DNA of 64,000 bases, from assembly GCA_024196135.1 (NCBI GenBank), contig JAMQCK010000064.1:41365-105364 (forward strand), written 5' to 3'. The first letter of the stretch is position 1, and every line of letters begins with the position of its first letter. Below the pieces are notes generated by a model. That model did no database searches and was not told the origin of the DNA. It saw only the letters and a program-made list of their open reading frames with translations. Below are positions 12,193-23,798 of this stretch, piece by piece. A program made the position numbers and the translations under genes. This DNA is from Pleurotus ostreatus/Saccharomyces cerevisiae fusant (taxonomy: Eukaryota > Opisthokonta).

Positions 12193-14139
12193 GGATGCGC
12201 GTATGCTTATGCTGTATTTGCCCATCTATGTTGTTTGTGCATTACTCTGTACTGTGGCCCTGCCAATCTATAGACCACGGTCATGGTTATTCATGACCGT
12301 CCCTTTTTTACCTTGAAATGGATGGTCTAAAATCGATAGGCGGGTAGATTTTTTGCGGAAGTATACGCGGATGTCATGACCTCTGACAATCCATCGTCGA
12401 GCCAAGGACGTGGGGTCCTCATATGCCTCTGTACAGCCGGAATTCTTTCCTGCCGGTCAAATAGGGTGAGCATTTTCATCGCGGACGAGTGAGTTAACGC
12501 CGGTGGGCAAAACCAAGGTGTACAACATTACCACGTAGCGCGTCGGGCGCCCATGACAAATAGTGGATTCTCCTAGGTATGGGGGTTCCCTCGTGCTTCC
12601 CATCGTCAGGACGTCTTTCCGGGCAGCGATTCGGACTCCTTGTACTGGGATTTGTAGAAATGATATTCCACGTAACAAGATGGTGTAGCGAGGACGTCCT
12701 GCCGGCACATAGGCGGATTGTTGGCCGAATGAGCATCTCTGGCTTGCAAGAGAAGATCTGGGGCAAGGAGGGAATGCCATCTTCTCAGAGCAATCGACCA
12801 TCCGACAGAGTGCCGAACTGGGTAGGGCAAAATCGCCTGTTGGGAGCTCTCGAGAGGGCCGGCAGATTCATTTAGCAGCGTCAGCGTATCCCAAGGAGGT
12901 AGCATCGAGCCACATTGCTGTGAGCGCTACACCGAAGTTAAGGAGCGCTCGGCATTGTCGTAGCCGAAAGATGAGGAGAACCTAGAGCTTGTGTAGTAAT
13001 TCAACCATCACCGCTGAAGTGGTCGCCAACGATGGTCATGAGGCGCCATATGACCGTAAAATGCGCGGAGAAAGCGGCTGCGGAAGTCGAGGATCACGAT
13101 TCACTGAATAGCGATGGATTGCAATGAAGGCGGATGGTCCTCCCGGACGAGTCTGCATTGTATCTTCAGTGAAGAGCCGTCAGGAGATCGGCGTACCGGC
13201 ACAGCCGTCCAACTACTAGGTACTGTGCCTGTGGCGACGCGGGAAGCAGTGCTTTGTATTCCAGCGCGCCATGCCCGGCTTAGACGATACAAGGCGTGGG
13301 CATGAGAAAGCAAAGTGCAAGGCGTGAGACCACCACCGCGTGCACCCAGGTACACATGGCGGTAAGCTTCTTCAGTTATCGGCCCCGAGCAGATGAAGCG
13401 CAAGCGGTGTCTCAGGAAACAAGAGGGAAGTTGCCTTGAGTGTTCCTTTCCCGGAAGGCTGAGCGCAGCAGACGGGCCGTTGCCGCGTCATGAGGGCGGC
13501 GTTTGTGGCGAGGGAGCAGAGGGTGATTGGTAGTAGCGAGCCTAAGACGCACGAGATCCCCGCGTTCCTGCTGCCTGGCCCGTATCCGTCGGCATCCCGG
13601 GCGTGGAGAGTCCCCGGTCCTGGACGAACTTGATGGGAAAGTTCAACTTCATCTCCGACGATCGCTAGCAGGAGGCGCGCCACGTGCGACGCGCGCGGCG
13701 TCGCGTGTCGCGCTGACCGCGGCAGTGAGCGGCAGAAGATCATCGAGCTCATTGTCTTCGCCCTCCACCACCCCCTGCAGACGGCTGATTGATTTCTCAG
13801 ACTCCACCCTCTAAAAACAATAGGTGATGGATAACACAATAACAGAAAGATTTCCAGCGAGGTTCCGCGCGCTCCGACCGCAAGGGCAGCGCCAACGGGC
13901 CGCTGAGTCTCTTGTTTTCGCTGCATTTGCTCGGTTTCACATCGCCTGCTGTCGGCACCAGACTCCTTGCATCGCGATGGTTACATCGATAGCTCCGGAT
14001 CGTTTCCCTGAAAGGGCCGGCAGCTGATTGCCTATCCGCATTTGGAACAATGAAGGTGTCCGCCCATATCAGGGCCCGGCGCTTGCGAGCTTCTTCCCTC
14101 GAGCCCCCTTCCCTTCCCCTCTCTCCTCACATACGCGCA
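12193..14139. other. Long gene-poor stretch
   Basis: Nearly 2 kb without a gene I can support. Open frames of about 90-185 codons exist on both strands (for example minus 13372-13926) but none shows family motifs or convincing splice structure. No terminal repeats, transposase motifs or tRNA boxes seen. Confidence 0.45.
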
Positions 14140-15703
14140 ATGAAGGCCGTCCGCAATATGCTGGGTCTTCCGCCCTCTGGCGATGCCGCACGCGCTCTGG
14201 AATGGGAGAAGGCCGTTCAGAGCGGCACGCTGTACGAAGGAACTCTGTATATGTCGCGCTTTAAGCGAGATCCTGTGGAAGTCCGGCTCGTTAGAGACGC
14301 TGTCCTTGTCATGAAGCCAGGAGGAAAGCCAATGAAGGATTACAAGCGGGTGCGCGGCCTACATCAGCTCTCAATGTTTTACTCACACTACCTACGCAGC
14401 CGATTCCCCTGCTCCTGTTGTCAGTATCCACGTACGACAGCGGTCCAGAATGCGGCATCACCATAGTCTGCCCCGGGCGCAAGCCGCTGACCTTGTTTAC
14501 CGAAGACAAGGACGCCCAGGCAGAGTGGACGCTGCGTATCACGACGCAAGCCGGCGAGCTTGTCAGCACCACACCTTTGAGGGTCAAGAAGCTCGCTTCG
14601 AATGGCTTCTTCACAACCGTCCGCTGCTCCTTCTTCTGGCAACAGGGCCAACGGCTGTACGTCGGCACCCCCGATGGAGTATACGAGTTCGACATGCAGA
14701 ACGTCGGCAAGCCTCGCAAGGTGCTCACCTTGGATGGCGTACGACAGATCGGCGTCACAATGGACGTGTTCCTTTGCGTGATACGTGCGTGTCCGGTTTA
14801 TGGCGCTCCTTCACTTACTGAAGTCCCCCTGCAGACAAGGAAGTCCTCGCTGCCCCCATCCCCGCCATCACTCTAGAAAAGCCCGAGCTATTCCAGCGTT
14901 ATGCAGAACGCATCGCTGTCGACTCCGAGTTCTTCGTCACCGGCCGCTGCCTCGGTAGGCCCATGGTCTGTACCGTCAAGGCAGGGCACACCAAGGCGTC
15001 CGCCCGCGTCTTTGACCTCGTCCCCGCCAAAAACTCGCATTCACTTCGAGGCCTGACAGTGCGTCGCCACATATCTTGCGAGCGCCTCAATTGCTGACAC
15101 GGTGTCCAGGAAATTGTCATGGCAAATACATCACTCAGCTCCGCGCAGTTCCTCGATAATAAGTTATGCGCGATCACGTACGAGGGGTTCCAGACGATCG
15201 ACATCGAGTCGCTCGAGCTGCAGCATCTTCTGGATGTCATGGGAGATGACCGCGTGCGATTCGCGAGAGAAGTCGGTGTCGACTCGCTCGACCTGTTCCA
15301 GGTCCCAGGTCGCATCTTGGCCTGCTTCAACTGTGCGTCCATCATATGGCGCCTCGCATTATTATACTTACCCCATCTTAGACTGCGCCATCTGGATCGA
15401 CAGGAATGGGCATATGATGGGCAACACAAAAATCCTCTGGCAAGGGAAGCCGACGAGCTTCGGTGCGTGCGGAGCTCTTCCAATGGTGGTCCTTTCGCTC
15501 ATGAACTCCCAGCTTTATTCGGGCCATATATTATTGCAGCCGAGCCATCCTTTATCGAGGTTCACGACGCCGAGACGGGCGACCTTGTACAGGTCATCCG
15601 AGGCGAAAACATCCGCATAGTCCCAGTTGAGCGCGGACTCGACCCGCGCCAGAATAGGCTCGTCATTCTGTCTGGCGACCGCCTGTCGGAAATCTTCTTA
15701 TAA
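14140..15703 (+). CDS. PH-CNH (citron homology) domain protein
   Basis: Six exons (14140-14349, 14400-14784, 14835-15058, 15110-15332, 15382-15462, 15513-15703), 437 residues; an in-frame ATG at 14050 would add 30. The N-terminal third looks like a PH-type domain (LYEGTLYMSRF, DAVLVMKPG, PIPLLLLSV, KPLTLFTEDKDAQAEWTLRI). The remainder matches a CNH propeller (GQRLYVGTPDGVYEFD, GVRQIGVTMD, LCAITYEGFQTIDIESL, GRILACFNYCAIWIDRNG, ALFGPYIIAAEPSFIEVHD, LSGDRLSEIFL). In Rom2/Tus1 this pair follows a RhoGEF domain, which is absent here. It may be a signalling adaptor at membranes. Why it lacks the GEF part is unknown. Confidence 0.85.
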
Positions 15704-16466
15704 AACCTCTTTTCGTTCGTCTTCTTCCGCACTTCTCTTTTCCTTTCTGCTCTTTGTGCCATATTATTCTCTTTGCAGCTTCTTATGCTACTTTGGGCCT
15801 AATTTACCCTGCCCTCTTTCTCTTCGTTTCTTCGTTTTGACCCGCAGCGCGGTGTCTTTCCTGTGTATATTATTATTCCTGGCGGACCATAATGCAGTCA
15901 TTGTAGCGCCTGCCACTATACAAGCATCACCGCTTCTATTATGCTGCTGTGCATGAGCCTTGTTGTTAAACGCTTCAGTGATAGAGCGAGCAGCCTTCAG
16001 GGATGCTCAACAATGCCTTCCTTTTCTGGAAACAAGTAACTTTTGCCACGTGAGCTCACCCGCGTAGCTTCCGCGGGATCACAAAGTCCAACCGTGACTC
16101 CGGAGGCAAAGTACTCGTGAAGGAAAGTGCTTGTATTATGGTAGGTTACATGTTCGTGGATTCGTAGAAGTCATGGCGCAGACATGAAGTACGTATGGCG
16201 GTCCGATATATAAGTAGAGGTGTAGACCCAGAACGCGGAGACCGCGTTGCAATACAATAGAATAGATATATGCGTGAGGCTAGCCCGGTACGCGATACCC
16301 GGATATTAAGTATAGATATGAAGTCCGAGAGAAGACCTTCGAAGGCTGATCTTCGAGATAGGAAACAGCGGAGGTGACGCGAGGGGAGGCAAAGAGGCCG
16401 AGAAATGGAGAGCGGTGTATGACGCCAGCGCGGACGACAGTCGACTTCATACACGGAGGTAGCACA
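15704..16466. other. Convergent 3' flanks
   Basis: Pyrimidine-rich 3' flank of the CNH gene (TTCTTTTCC-type runs to about 15850) followed by the 3' flank of the repeat-protein gene. No coding sequence recognised. Confidence 0.5.
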
Positions 16467-17191
16467 TCAGCGAGTGGGCCGCCTCGACTGGCTTGGGCGA
16501 TGTCCACTGCGTTGGTTCGGGCGAGCGACGGGTGTGTGCCCAGTCGGCGTCGTGTTCGAGCGACGCGGGGTGGCGCGGGGGCGGGTCACGGAGCCTTGCC
16601 TGACCGGCGTAGGCTGCGACGCGCGCCGCTGAGGTGTATGACTAGCCTGCGAGGGCCGGCGTTGTGGCGTCCCTGCCTGGGAGGGGCGTCGCTGAGGGGG
16701 CGCTGCCTGCGACGGTCGCCGCTGCGGGGGTGGCGGAGGCGCCTGGATTCGGCGCTGTGAATTATGGCGCTGCCCACTTGCGCCAGAGGGCCGCCGCGCA
16801 GGCTTGTGCGTGGACGACTTGCGGCTCGGCTTGCTCGGCGGGTTGCCAAACCAGCGAGTGAAGAGGCCGCCCTGATTCTTGCGCTTACGCTCCTTGAGCA
16901 TCTTGTTGCGCGCCTTCGCCTTGGCTATCTCGCGCAGGCCCTGTGCAAGTATTCAGTAACGATTGAAGCTGATGTGTGACTGATCGCCCACCTCGTTTCG
17001 TAAGTGTTCGTTTCCGCTGAAGGTTCCGCGCCATTTCGCCAACCAGCCGTGCATTTGTGATGGAGGGGGACCGTTTGCACGACGCGTCCCATCCGGGTTG
17101 AACTACGTAGTATGTGTAGGTAAAAATTCGGCAGGCAAGAAAGGGCGATTCTTACATGCGCATCCCACTCGATCGTGATGTTGCCGAACAT
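16467..17191 (-). CDS. Small uncharacterised protein with Arg/Pro/Ser/Gln repeats
   Basis: Three exons (17191-17156, 17102-16992, 16940-16467), 206 residues. I do not recognise the protein. It opens with MFGNITIEWDAHFNPDG and a short folded-looking block (MHGWLAKWRGTFSGNEHLRN), followed by a Lys/Arg-rich helix (REIAKAKARNKMLKERKRK). The C-terminal half is a basic, disordered tail containing four copies of PQRRPSQ or PQRRASQ. The two introns are phase 0 and have good branch points. The RRxS units look like targets of basophilic kinases such as PKA. Confidence 0.7.
16610..16735 (-). repeat. Coding tandem repeat, PQRR(P/A)SQ units
   Basis: Four consecutive imperfect units of 27-30 bases inside exon 3 of the small repeat protein. 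Confidence 0.75.
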
Positions 17192-17943
17192 GATGGTGGT
17201 TCAGGACAAGGAGGAAAAGTGAAAGGTACGGTCACCGACATGTCGTTCCCCTGCTTAAGTAGGGCATTACGTAATGGACGACCATCACGTTTGGTTACCT
17301 GTTGCCTGCCTCACGACTTGCGCATGGCAGGATACGTCCCGGTGCCCAGCTGGTTTAGACTTCAAGGCCACCCTTCGCCCTCACCGCTTACCTCTGCCGG
17401 GGCCGGATGCGCGAGTTTGGGCCGTGTTCGCGCGGTGCCACTCAATCATTGCCCGATAGCGAGTCCGCCACCCGGTCACGGAAGTATCTACATATGCAAC
17501 TCGGCCGATGTAGTGACGGTCCCAAGCGAGCCCAACGTTCAGCTGCACCGCCCCGTCGCGCGCTTGACTCTTGCTGATGGCGACGAGCGTCGACGTCATT
17601 GGGGCACGCTCACCGCAATGGCCCGTATGTTAGCCCCGGACGCGCTTTTTGCCTCGTGGAGAGCGCTCGGCTGTGTCCGCGCACCATGTTTTGCGCGTGA
17701 CGTAGCCAGCACGTGGGCGGTTGAGTCGGGATGCACCGCCATCAGCGCCTTTAGCGCACACCGCCCCCGCACTTCGCCCAACATCTATGCATACTTTCTG
17801 GAGAACTCAACGCGGACGATCGCATTTCCGTGCCTCCGACTGCCAAAATCTGTGCACGGCCCAGAGGATTCCGATGACGCCCTGGACTACAAAGGTCAGC
17901 TCGAGCGGGATGGACCGTCGACTCATCGCCGGGTCGACGCGCC
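17192..17943. promoter_or_regulatory. Divergent intergenic region
   Basis: Separates the repeat-protein gene (minus) from the dual-specificity phosphatase gene (plus). It contains a 268-codon plus frame (17156-17962) that runs through both start regions and looks spurious, and a 39-codon minus frame at 17807-17926 with one hydrophobic helix. Confidence 0.45.
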
Positions 17944-18705
17944 ATGGGCTGGAAGAACGTGAACGCCGTTATTCCTGACCGACTCCTCCTTGGCAAGTCA
18001 GTAAGCTAGCACGGCAAGCCCCTTGACCGGCGACGCGTCTCGTCTTCCCGTCTCATCACAATGTATTAACCCGACATAGTCTGTCCGCCGCCAGATCCAC
18101 ACGCACCCTGGGGGAGAATCGGATAACTCATATCATTTCTGTCTGTAACGATGCCATCCCGGCAGAAAGCCCCGCGTCGGGCATCAGCCACTATCGCATA
18201 CCCGTAAGTCTAACTTCTTCCCCGCGTCGACCCCAGCTAATTTCCCGGGCACAGGTTGAGGACCGTGACTATGACGATCTCCTTATATGGCTACCGACTG
18301 CCTGTCAGTTCATCGATAATGCACTTCGGAGCGGTGGCGTTGTATTAGTCCATTGTGGTCAAGGTCTTTCTCGTAGCGCGACTGTCGTCGCTGCTTACTG
18401 TGAGTGCAGGCAACCGAAAGTCAACACGAGACGTACCAACACGCTTTCCAGTAATGTGGTCACGACGAATAAGCGCGACGCAAGCATTGGAAGAAACACG
18501 AAGGGGTGAGTAGCTTGTCACCACCTGTTCCAATTTACTGACCGGCTGGCCAGCTCGCGACCAAATATGGCCGAACCCAGGTTTTCAAGAGCAGCTGGTC
18601 CTGTTTGAGCTCTGCCAATACGCGCCATCGCGTTCTAATGGCATATACAGTTCTTGGAGAACGAAGCTGGACCGTCGTCTCCGCGCGGCCGGGCTTCCGC
18701 ATTGA
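17944..18705 (+). CDS. Dual-specificity protein phosphatase
   Basis: Five exons (17944-17996, 18080-18203, 18255-18399, 18452-18505, 18554-18705), 175 residues, the size of a minimal DSP. It shows ITHIISVCNDAIP, then HYRIPVEDRDYDDLLIWLP with the general-acid loop region, and the P-loop VHCGQGLSRS (Cys93, Arg99), followed by AYLMWSRRISATQALE, a typical alpha-helical tail. Such enzymes remove phosphate from Tyr and Ser/Thr, or from other substrates in atypical members. It has no extra targeting domain, so the substrate is not predictable. The start ATG gives NAVIPDRLLLGN, the expected DSP opening. Confidence 0.92.
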
Positions 18706-19074
18706 AAATACCCTTGGTAGATTATAGATCCTTGGTACGTCCTTCTCATTCCCTCCCGAGGTCCTGAGGCTAACCATTCTTCGTTAGGCGCCGTTTAATG
18801 GTTTTCTTGCATGCACTATTTATTCTCTTCACAGGCTATCCCCAACTCCCAGGTCCCACCGTGTAAATACTATAGTTGTGTACAGCTGTCGGTGCTGTCG
18901 CTTGTATCACCTATGTAACAGTAACCGAATCGTACATAGCGGCTAATGGATGTATATTCCTGGACAACTGGCGCCCAAGGGCAAGCTGTGTGGTGGCAGA
19001 CGAGTCAGAGAGCGTCGAGGAGCGCGCAGGGCGGCGACCACGTACGGGTGTCGTGGAACCCCTAAGCGTGGGAG
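18706..19074. other. Intergenic, upstream of ARF1
   Basis: 3' flank of the phosphatase and distal promoter of ARF1. No coding sequence recognised. Confidence 0.5.
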
Positions 19075-19082
19075 TATATAAA
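19075..19082 (+). promoter_or_regulatory. TATA box of ARF1
   Basis: TATATAAA, 118 bases upstream of the ATG. Confidence 0.6.
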
Positions 19083-19199
19083 CGGCGCAAGCAAACAAAG
19101 CCCGCAAAGTGTTGTGCCCAGCGCATCGCACTTGCCCTCAGCGCACCGTCGTTCAAATCCGCCAATCCGTTTCTTGTTCCCTCCCGCCACTCGCCAGCC

Positions 19200-20019
<820 letters not shown>

Positions 20020-20335
20020 ACGCTGGTCGGATTCCGCTGTTGCACGTGTCATGATTCTCCACGATACATACGAAAACCGTCCCAGCTTCCACCTGTCCAC
20101 CTCGTACACTCGTCTTATCATAACGGTCTTATAACTGCCCTCCTTCCTCTTCCGGAGTTCTATATTTTTTCACGATTTCTGTTACGCATTGTGTTTGCCT
20201 AGCGCTCCGCACTTCCTTTGTACATGCGAAGGCATGGGTCGACCAATGCCAGTGCTTTTTGCCTTATAGAGCGGTACGCGCAGTTGTCAGACTAGAGGAT
20301 GGCGGTACTAATATAATACAAGCTGGGGATGTGCA
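20020..20335. other. Convergent 3' flanks of ARF1 and SEC15
   Basis: AT-richer stretch with T-runs near 20160. No gene recognised. Confidence 0.5.
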
Positions 20336-23214
20336 TTATACTTCTCCGGGGAAAAGGCGGCCAACTGCCTCTGCTTCCTTACGTCTACGCTCGCCTAGCT
20401 CGCGCTCCGGATTGGCCCGCTGCTGGGCGCCGTACCTGGCAAGCTTCTCCAAAAGGGCTTGTAGGCGCTTGTGCTTGACCATGCTGTATGCTGCTCTGCG
20501 ATTCGCAGGCACGAGATACTCTTGAACCGTGTTGTTTAGAGCAATGCCGCAGGTCTGAAAGGATGGATGAGATCGTCTGCAAGAGCTTCGAGGAAGGATA
20601 CTTACCGCCCGCAGCTCGGCGAAGACAGCCACCAGATGCCCGCGGCTGATACGCTTCAGCTCGTCCTCGAGGAAGTCAACGTCCAGCAAGATGTTTGATA
20701 TGGCATTCTCGTTCATCATAGGGATGCCGTTGCCAGTAAGGAAGTCCTGCGGTTAGTATTAGCGTGGCAGCACTCTGTCTATCCATCTACTTACCATCAA
20801 GCAATCCGAGATATAGATCACGGCGCCTCGGTATGCCTCGTCCTTATACGTTTCCTTCACCTGCAGTGAGTCGACGACGGTCGTGAGCCAGTTGATGAGC
20901 TCGTCAAGGTAACTGCTCGGCGCCGATTCGCGCGCAGGCGGCGTCCAGTCGTACTCGCAGAGCTCGAAGAAGTCATCGAGCTTGGACGTGATGAGGGTGT
21001 TCAGGCGGGTGAGGGCGCGGGTGATGGTGAACTCGAAGGCGGTGGAGGCTTTGAGGGTGATCGTGCCGCCGCGGTTGGCAGAGCTAGCAAGCGCCATTAG
21101 CAAGTCGGTTCAGCGAAGTTGTCGAGCGTGGCGCAGTCAGAGGCGGTGCATTATATGCTGGATGCTCACCGAAGCTTAGTCAAGGATTTCTCGAGCTCAA
21201 TGCAGGCGCCTTGGAAGTACTCGAGGTTGGTGATGATCTGTGCGATCTGGGAGAAGGTGGAGGTGCCTGCGAGGCGTTGGGCGACGGGCTCGCTAATGTG
21301 ATCCTTGAGGAGGCTATCAAGCGACTGAGCAAGGTCGTCAGCGTGACGTAGGCAGTCTTCCAGGCGGAAAACTCACCTTGCTCAGTAGGTCGTCAATGTT
21401 CCTATGATGGTCGGACACGCCTTCCACAAAGGTGTAGAACTTCTGAATGAAACCGCGGATCTGGGAAAGTATAAGCGCGCGCACTGTCGTGGGGGATAGT
21501 ACGGGAACATACGTCCTGACAAGATAAGTAGAAGGTTTGCGACCAGGGCAACATTTGGGGAAGCGGGAGCCTGAGGAATACGTTTAGACCTTGAGACCAA
21601 GGATGTAACGATACCCACCTGCGGATGGCGTATTTCTCCTGCTCGGTGACCAAAATGACCTCCAAGACACCGTCGACTTCATTATCGTTCTCCACCTGCA
21701 TGGGCAAGTGGTCGTCTTGCGAGACAATCTTCGAACCAGTGAGCATACAATCAACTTTACGCCACCAGACGAACGTACAGTCTCGAATCGCTTGCTAAAG
21801 TGTGACTCCAGCAGCTTCGCGTACTTCTCGAACAGCACCATGATGAACGAGTTCAGTGGCTGCGTGCTGTAGTACGGGGCCTCGACCGTCATGATGAACC
21901 CGAGCAAGCACTCCTTCACTTTCAAGAACACATCCGGGTCGGTCTCGGTGGTCAAGGAGGCCTCTATTCCGGCGATGAGGCGCGCGATGAGCAGGTCCCA
22001 AAGCTCGACGACGTCGCGTTCGGAGCGGAAGTTGTTCGTCGTTTGTAGAACGTTTGTCTCGACGATGAAGAAGCCTGAGATTTCCTGGGTATATTCGGAG
22101 AGCGAAGCGAGGGGAAGGGGGGAGGGAAGGATGAGGTCGGATTGGGCCTGTAGGGTGTTGTTATGTATGGCGCGCAAGCCCATCTAGAGACGATGCGTAC
22201 CTTGCGATCGGCCTGGTATGATTTCTGCAGCTCTTCCAGAGAGTCGAGGGTGGTATAGATGTGTATGCATTCGTATAGCGGGCGGAAGTCGATGCGTAGC
22301 TGGGGATTGTCCAGCACGTTGACTTGGCAGGGTTAGCAGCAACCTACGGCTATGGAAAGATGCACACACATTCTGTCTTCTCGTAGGTGACCATCTCGAC
22401 CGCGCTGCCGACCTTGCTCATGCGCAGAAGCGGGTCTTTCTCTCGACGACTGCGCCACTTTCGGATGCGCATATCCATCCCCTCGAGGGCCAGAGCGCCG
22501 ACCTGCGCGCTCACATTGCGAATCTCGAGCAGCCATTGCTTCATGGACGCCGTCACCGCATCCTTGATCTGACGTCGGAGGGAGGGAAGTGAAGAGAGCA
22601 GATGCTCAAAGAAGGGTGTGTGCGAGAGGGATGTAGGCGGCATGCTCTCAATGTCTTCCAATGACTGCAAACTCATCGTTATTATCACTAGCTAAATCAA
22701 GCACTAGGTAGCTTGGACGGACCCTGAGGGCACCCCAGTATTTCCCGTCCTTGATCATGTCCCCGACGCGATTGACGACATCCAGCACACGAAGGCACGC
22801 CTGCAGGGTGTCAATCGCCTCGTCCAGGTTGCTCGCAGTCTTCTTTGTCTGCAGGAGCGCGCGCTTCTTGTCGACAAGTCCCTTCCCGAGCTGGCTGACA
22901 CTGCCCTCGAGCTGGAGGATATTCTGCTTCATCTTCTCCGTGTACGACTTCACGGTGAAGAGCGTGGAGACAGAGTGGATGAAGTCCTGGTAGTTGTCCG
23001 CGCATATCTTCTCGATCTCGGCATCCTTGGCGTCGACGAGGCCCTTGACGGTGCGGAGGAAGGTCTCCTGCTGGCGGCTGGCGTGAACTTGCTTGATGAT
23101 GGGGCCGAGCTGCTCGAGGTTTTCCGACGACGATGACTGGTCGAGCAGATGTATCTGCTGCAGTTGCTGGTCGATCTGCTCCTGCGTGAACTGAGGTCGT
23201 CGTCGCGGCGGCAT
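20336..23214 (-). CDS. SEC15: Exocyst complex subunit Sec15 (EXOC6)
   Basis: Eleven exons: 23214-22723, 22664-22370, 22322-22201, 22147-21779, 21728-21619, 21570-21513, 21460-21377, 21324-21170, 21083-20795, 20746-20606, 20554-20336; 777 residues, the usual size. Sec15 binds the Rab Sec4 on secretory vesicles and links them to the exocyst at growth sites. The N-terminal region is coiled coil (EQIDQQLQQIHLLDQ, LEGSVSQLGKGLVDKKRAL), followed by the all-helical CorEx-type rod with SLEDIESMPPTSLSHTPF, FRPLYECIHIYTTLDSLEE, APYYSTQPLNSFIM and the C-terminal DVDFLEDELKRISRGHL. The first ATG of this frame (MPPRRRPQFTQEQ) fits family starts. Head-to-head with bL31m, 116 bases apart. Another exocyst subunit, SEC10, lies 4.5 kb away. 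Confidence 0.95.
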
Positions 23215-23330
23215 GGTGAAGGTGGTGGTGAAGAGCGAACTTCGTTTGGCGACGGTTGGCGCGTCTATCCCGCTCAGTGCGGCCCGAGCCAGCACAGCCA
23301 CACCAGCGCTTTTTCCCTTCCGCGGTCATC
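23215..23330. promoter_or_regulatory. Compact bidirectional promoter SEC15/bL31m
   Basis: Only 116 bases separate the two start codons. GC-rich, no TATA box visible. Confidence 0.6.
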
Positions 23331-23798
23331 ATGCTCGCGTCTACCCGCCCGGCGCTCGCGCGCCCGCCACTCCCAACCTCCTTTGCGCGCAGCGTCTCCT
23401 CCTCTCCTTATGGCCGCACCCACGTATGGAAGCGCGGGCGATCCGCTGAGCTCCCCGCCCCCGTCGTGCCCAAGTTCCCGCAGCGCGTGATTCGCGCGGA
23501 CGGTAGCTCCTTCACGCACTTCACGACGTCCCCGCGGTCGTTCATTCGACTAGCGCGCGACGTGACGAACAACCCGGTGTGGAACACCTCAATGTGGTTG
23601 GGAGAGTCGGGCGGGATTGATGACGAGAACGCGGTGACTGGTCGTCTGGGACGGTTCAGCAGGAGGTTCAGGGACGATGGGATTGACCGGAATACCTGGA
23701 TGGAGCAGTTTGAGGGTGCGCCGCCAGCCGCGCAGGCAGGCGAACCTGCGCCGGAGGCCAAGGATGCGAAGAAGGACGATGGCAAGCGGAAGAAGTAA
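23331..23798 (+). CDS. MRPL36: Mitochondrial large-subunit ribosomal protein bL31m
   Basis: Single exon, 155 residues. The N-terminus (MLASTRPALARPPLPTSFAR) is a mitochondrial presequence: basic, hydroxylated and without acidic residues. The core resembles fungal bL31m: VIRADGSSFTHFTTSPRS, RLARDVTNNPVWN, then GRLGRFSRRF. The Lys/Asp-rich tail (AKDAKKDDGKRKK) is common in fungal versions. It belongs to the mitoribosome large subunit. It is one of the few intronless genes in the window. The family call rests on the motif pattern only, so moderate confidence. Confidence 0.8.
   Translation: MLASTRPALARPPLPTSFARSVSSSPYGRTHVWKRGRSAELPAPVVPKFPQRVIRADGSSFTHFTTSPRSFIRLARDVTNNPVWNTSMWLGESGGIDDENAVTGRLGRFSRRFRDDGIDRNTWMEQFEGAPPAAQAGEPAPEAKDAKKDDGKRKK

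Noticed and set aside
12905..13010. 5S rRNA-like words (AGTTAAGGAGCGCTCGGC)
   Set aside because: Only a short stretch resembles 5S rRNA; the rest of the conserved 5S sequence and its stems are absent.
13372..13926. Minus-strand frame of 184 codons with a hydrophobic segment
   Set aside because: No family motif, no convincing start context and no splice support; kept as gene-poor DNA.
17156..17962. 268-codon plus-strand open frame
   Set aside because: It overlaps the antisense first exon of one gene and the start of the phosphatase gene, has low-complexity composition and no family motif.
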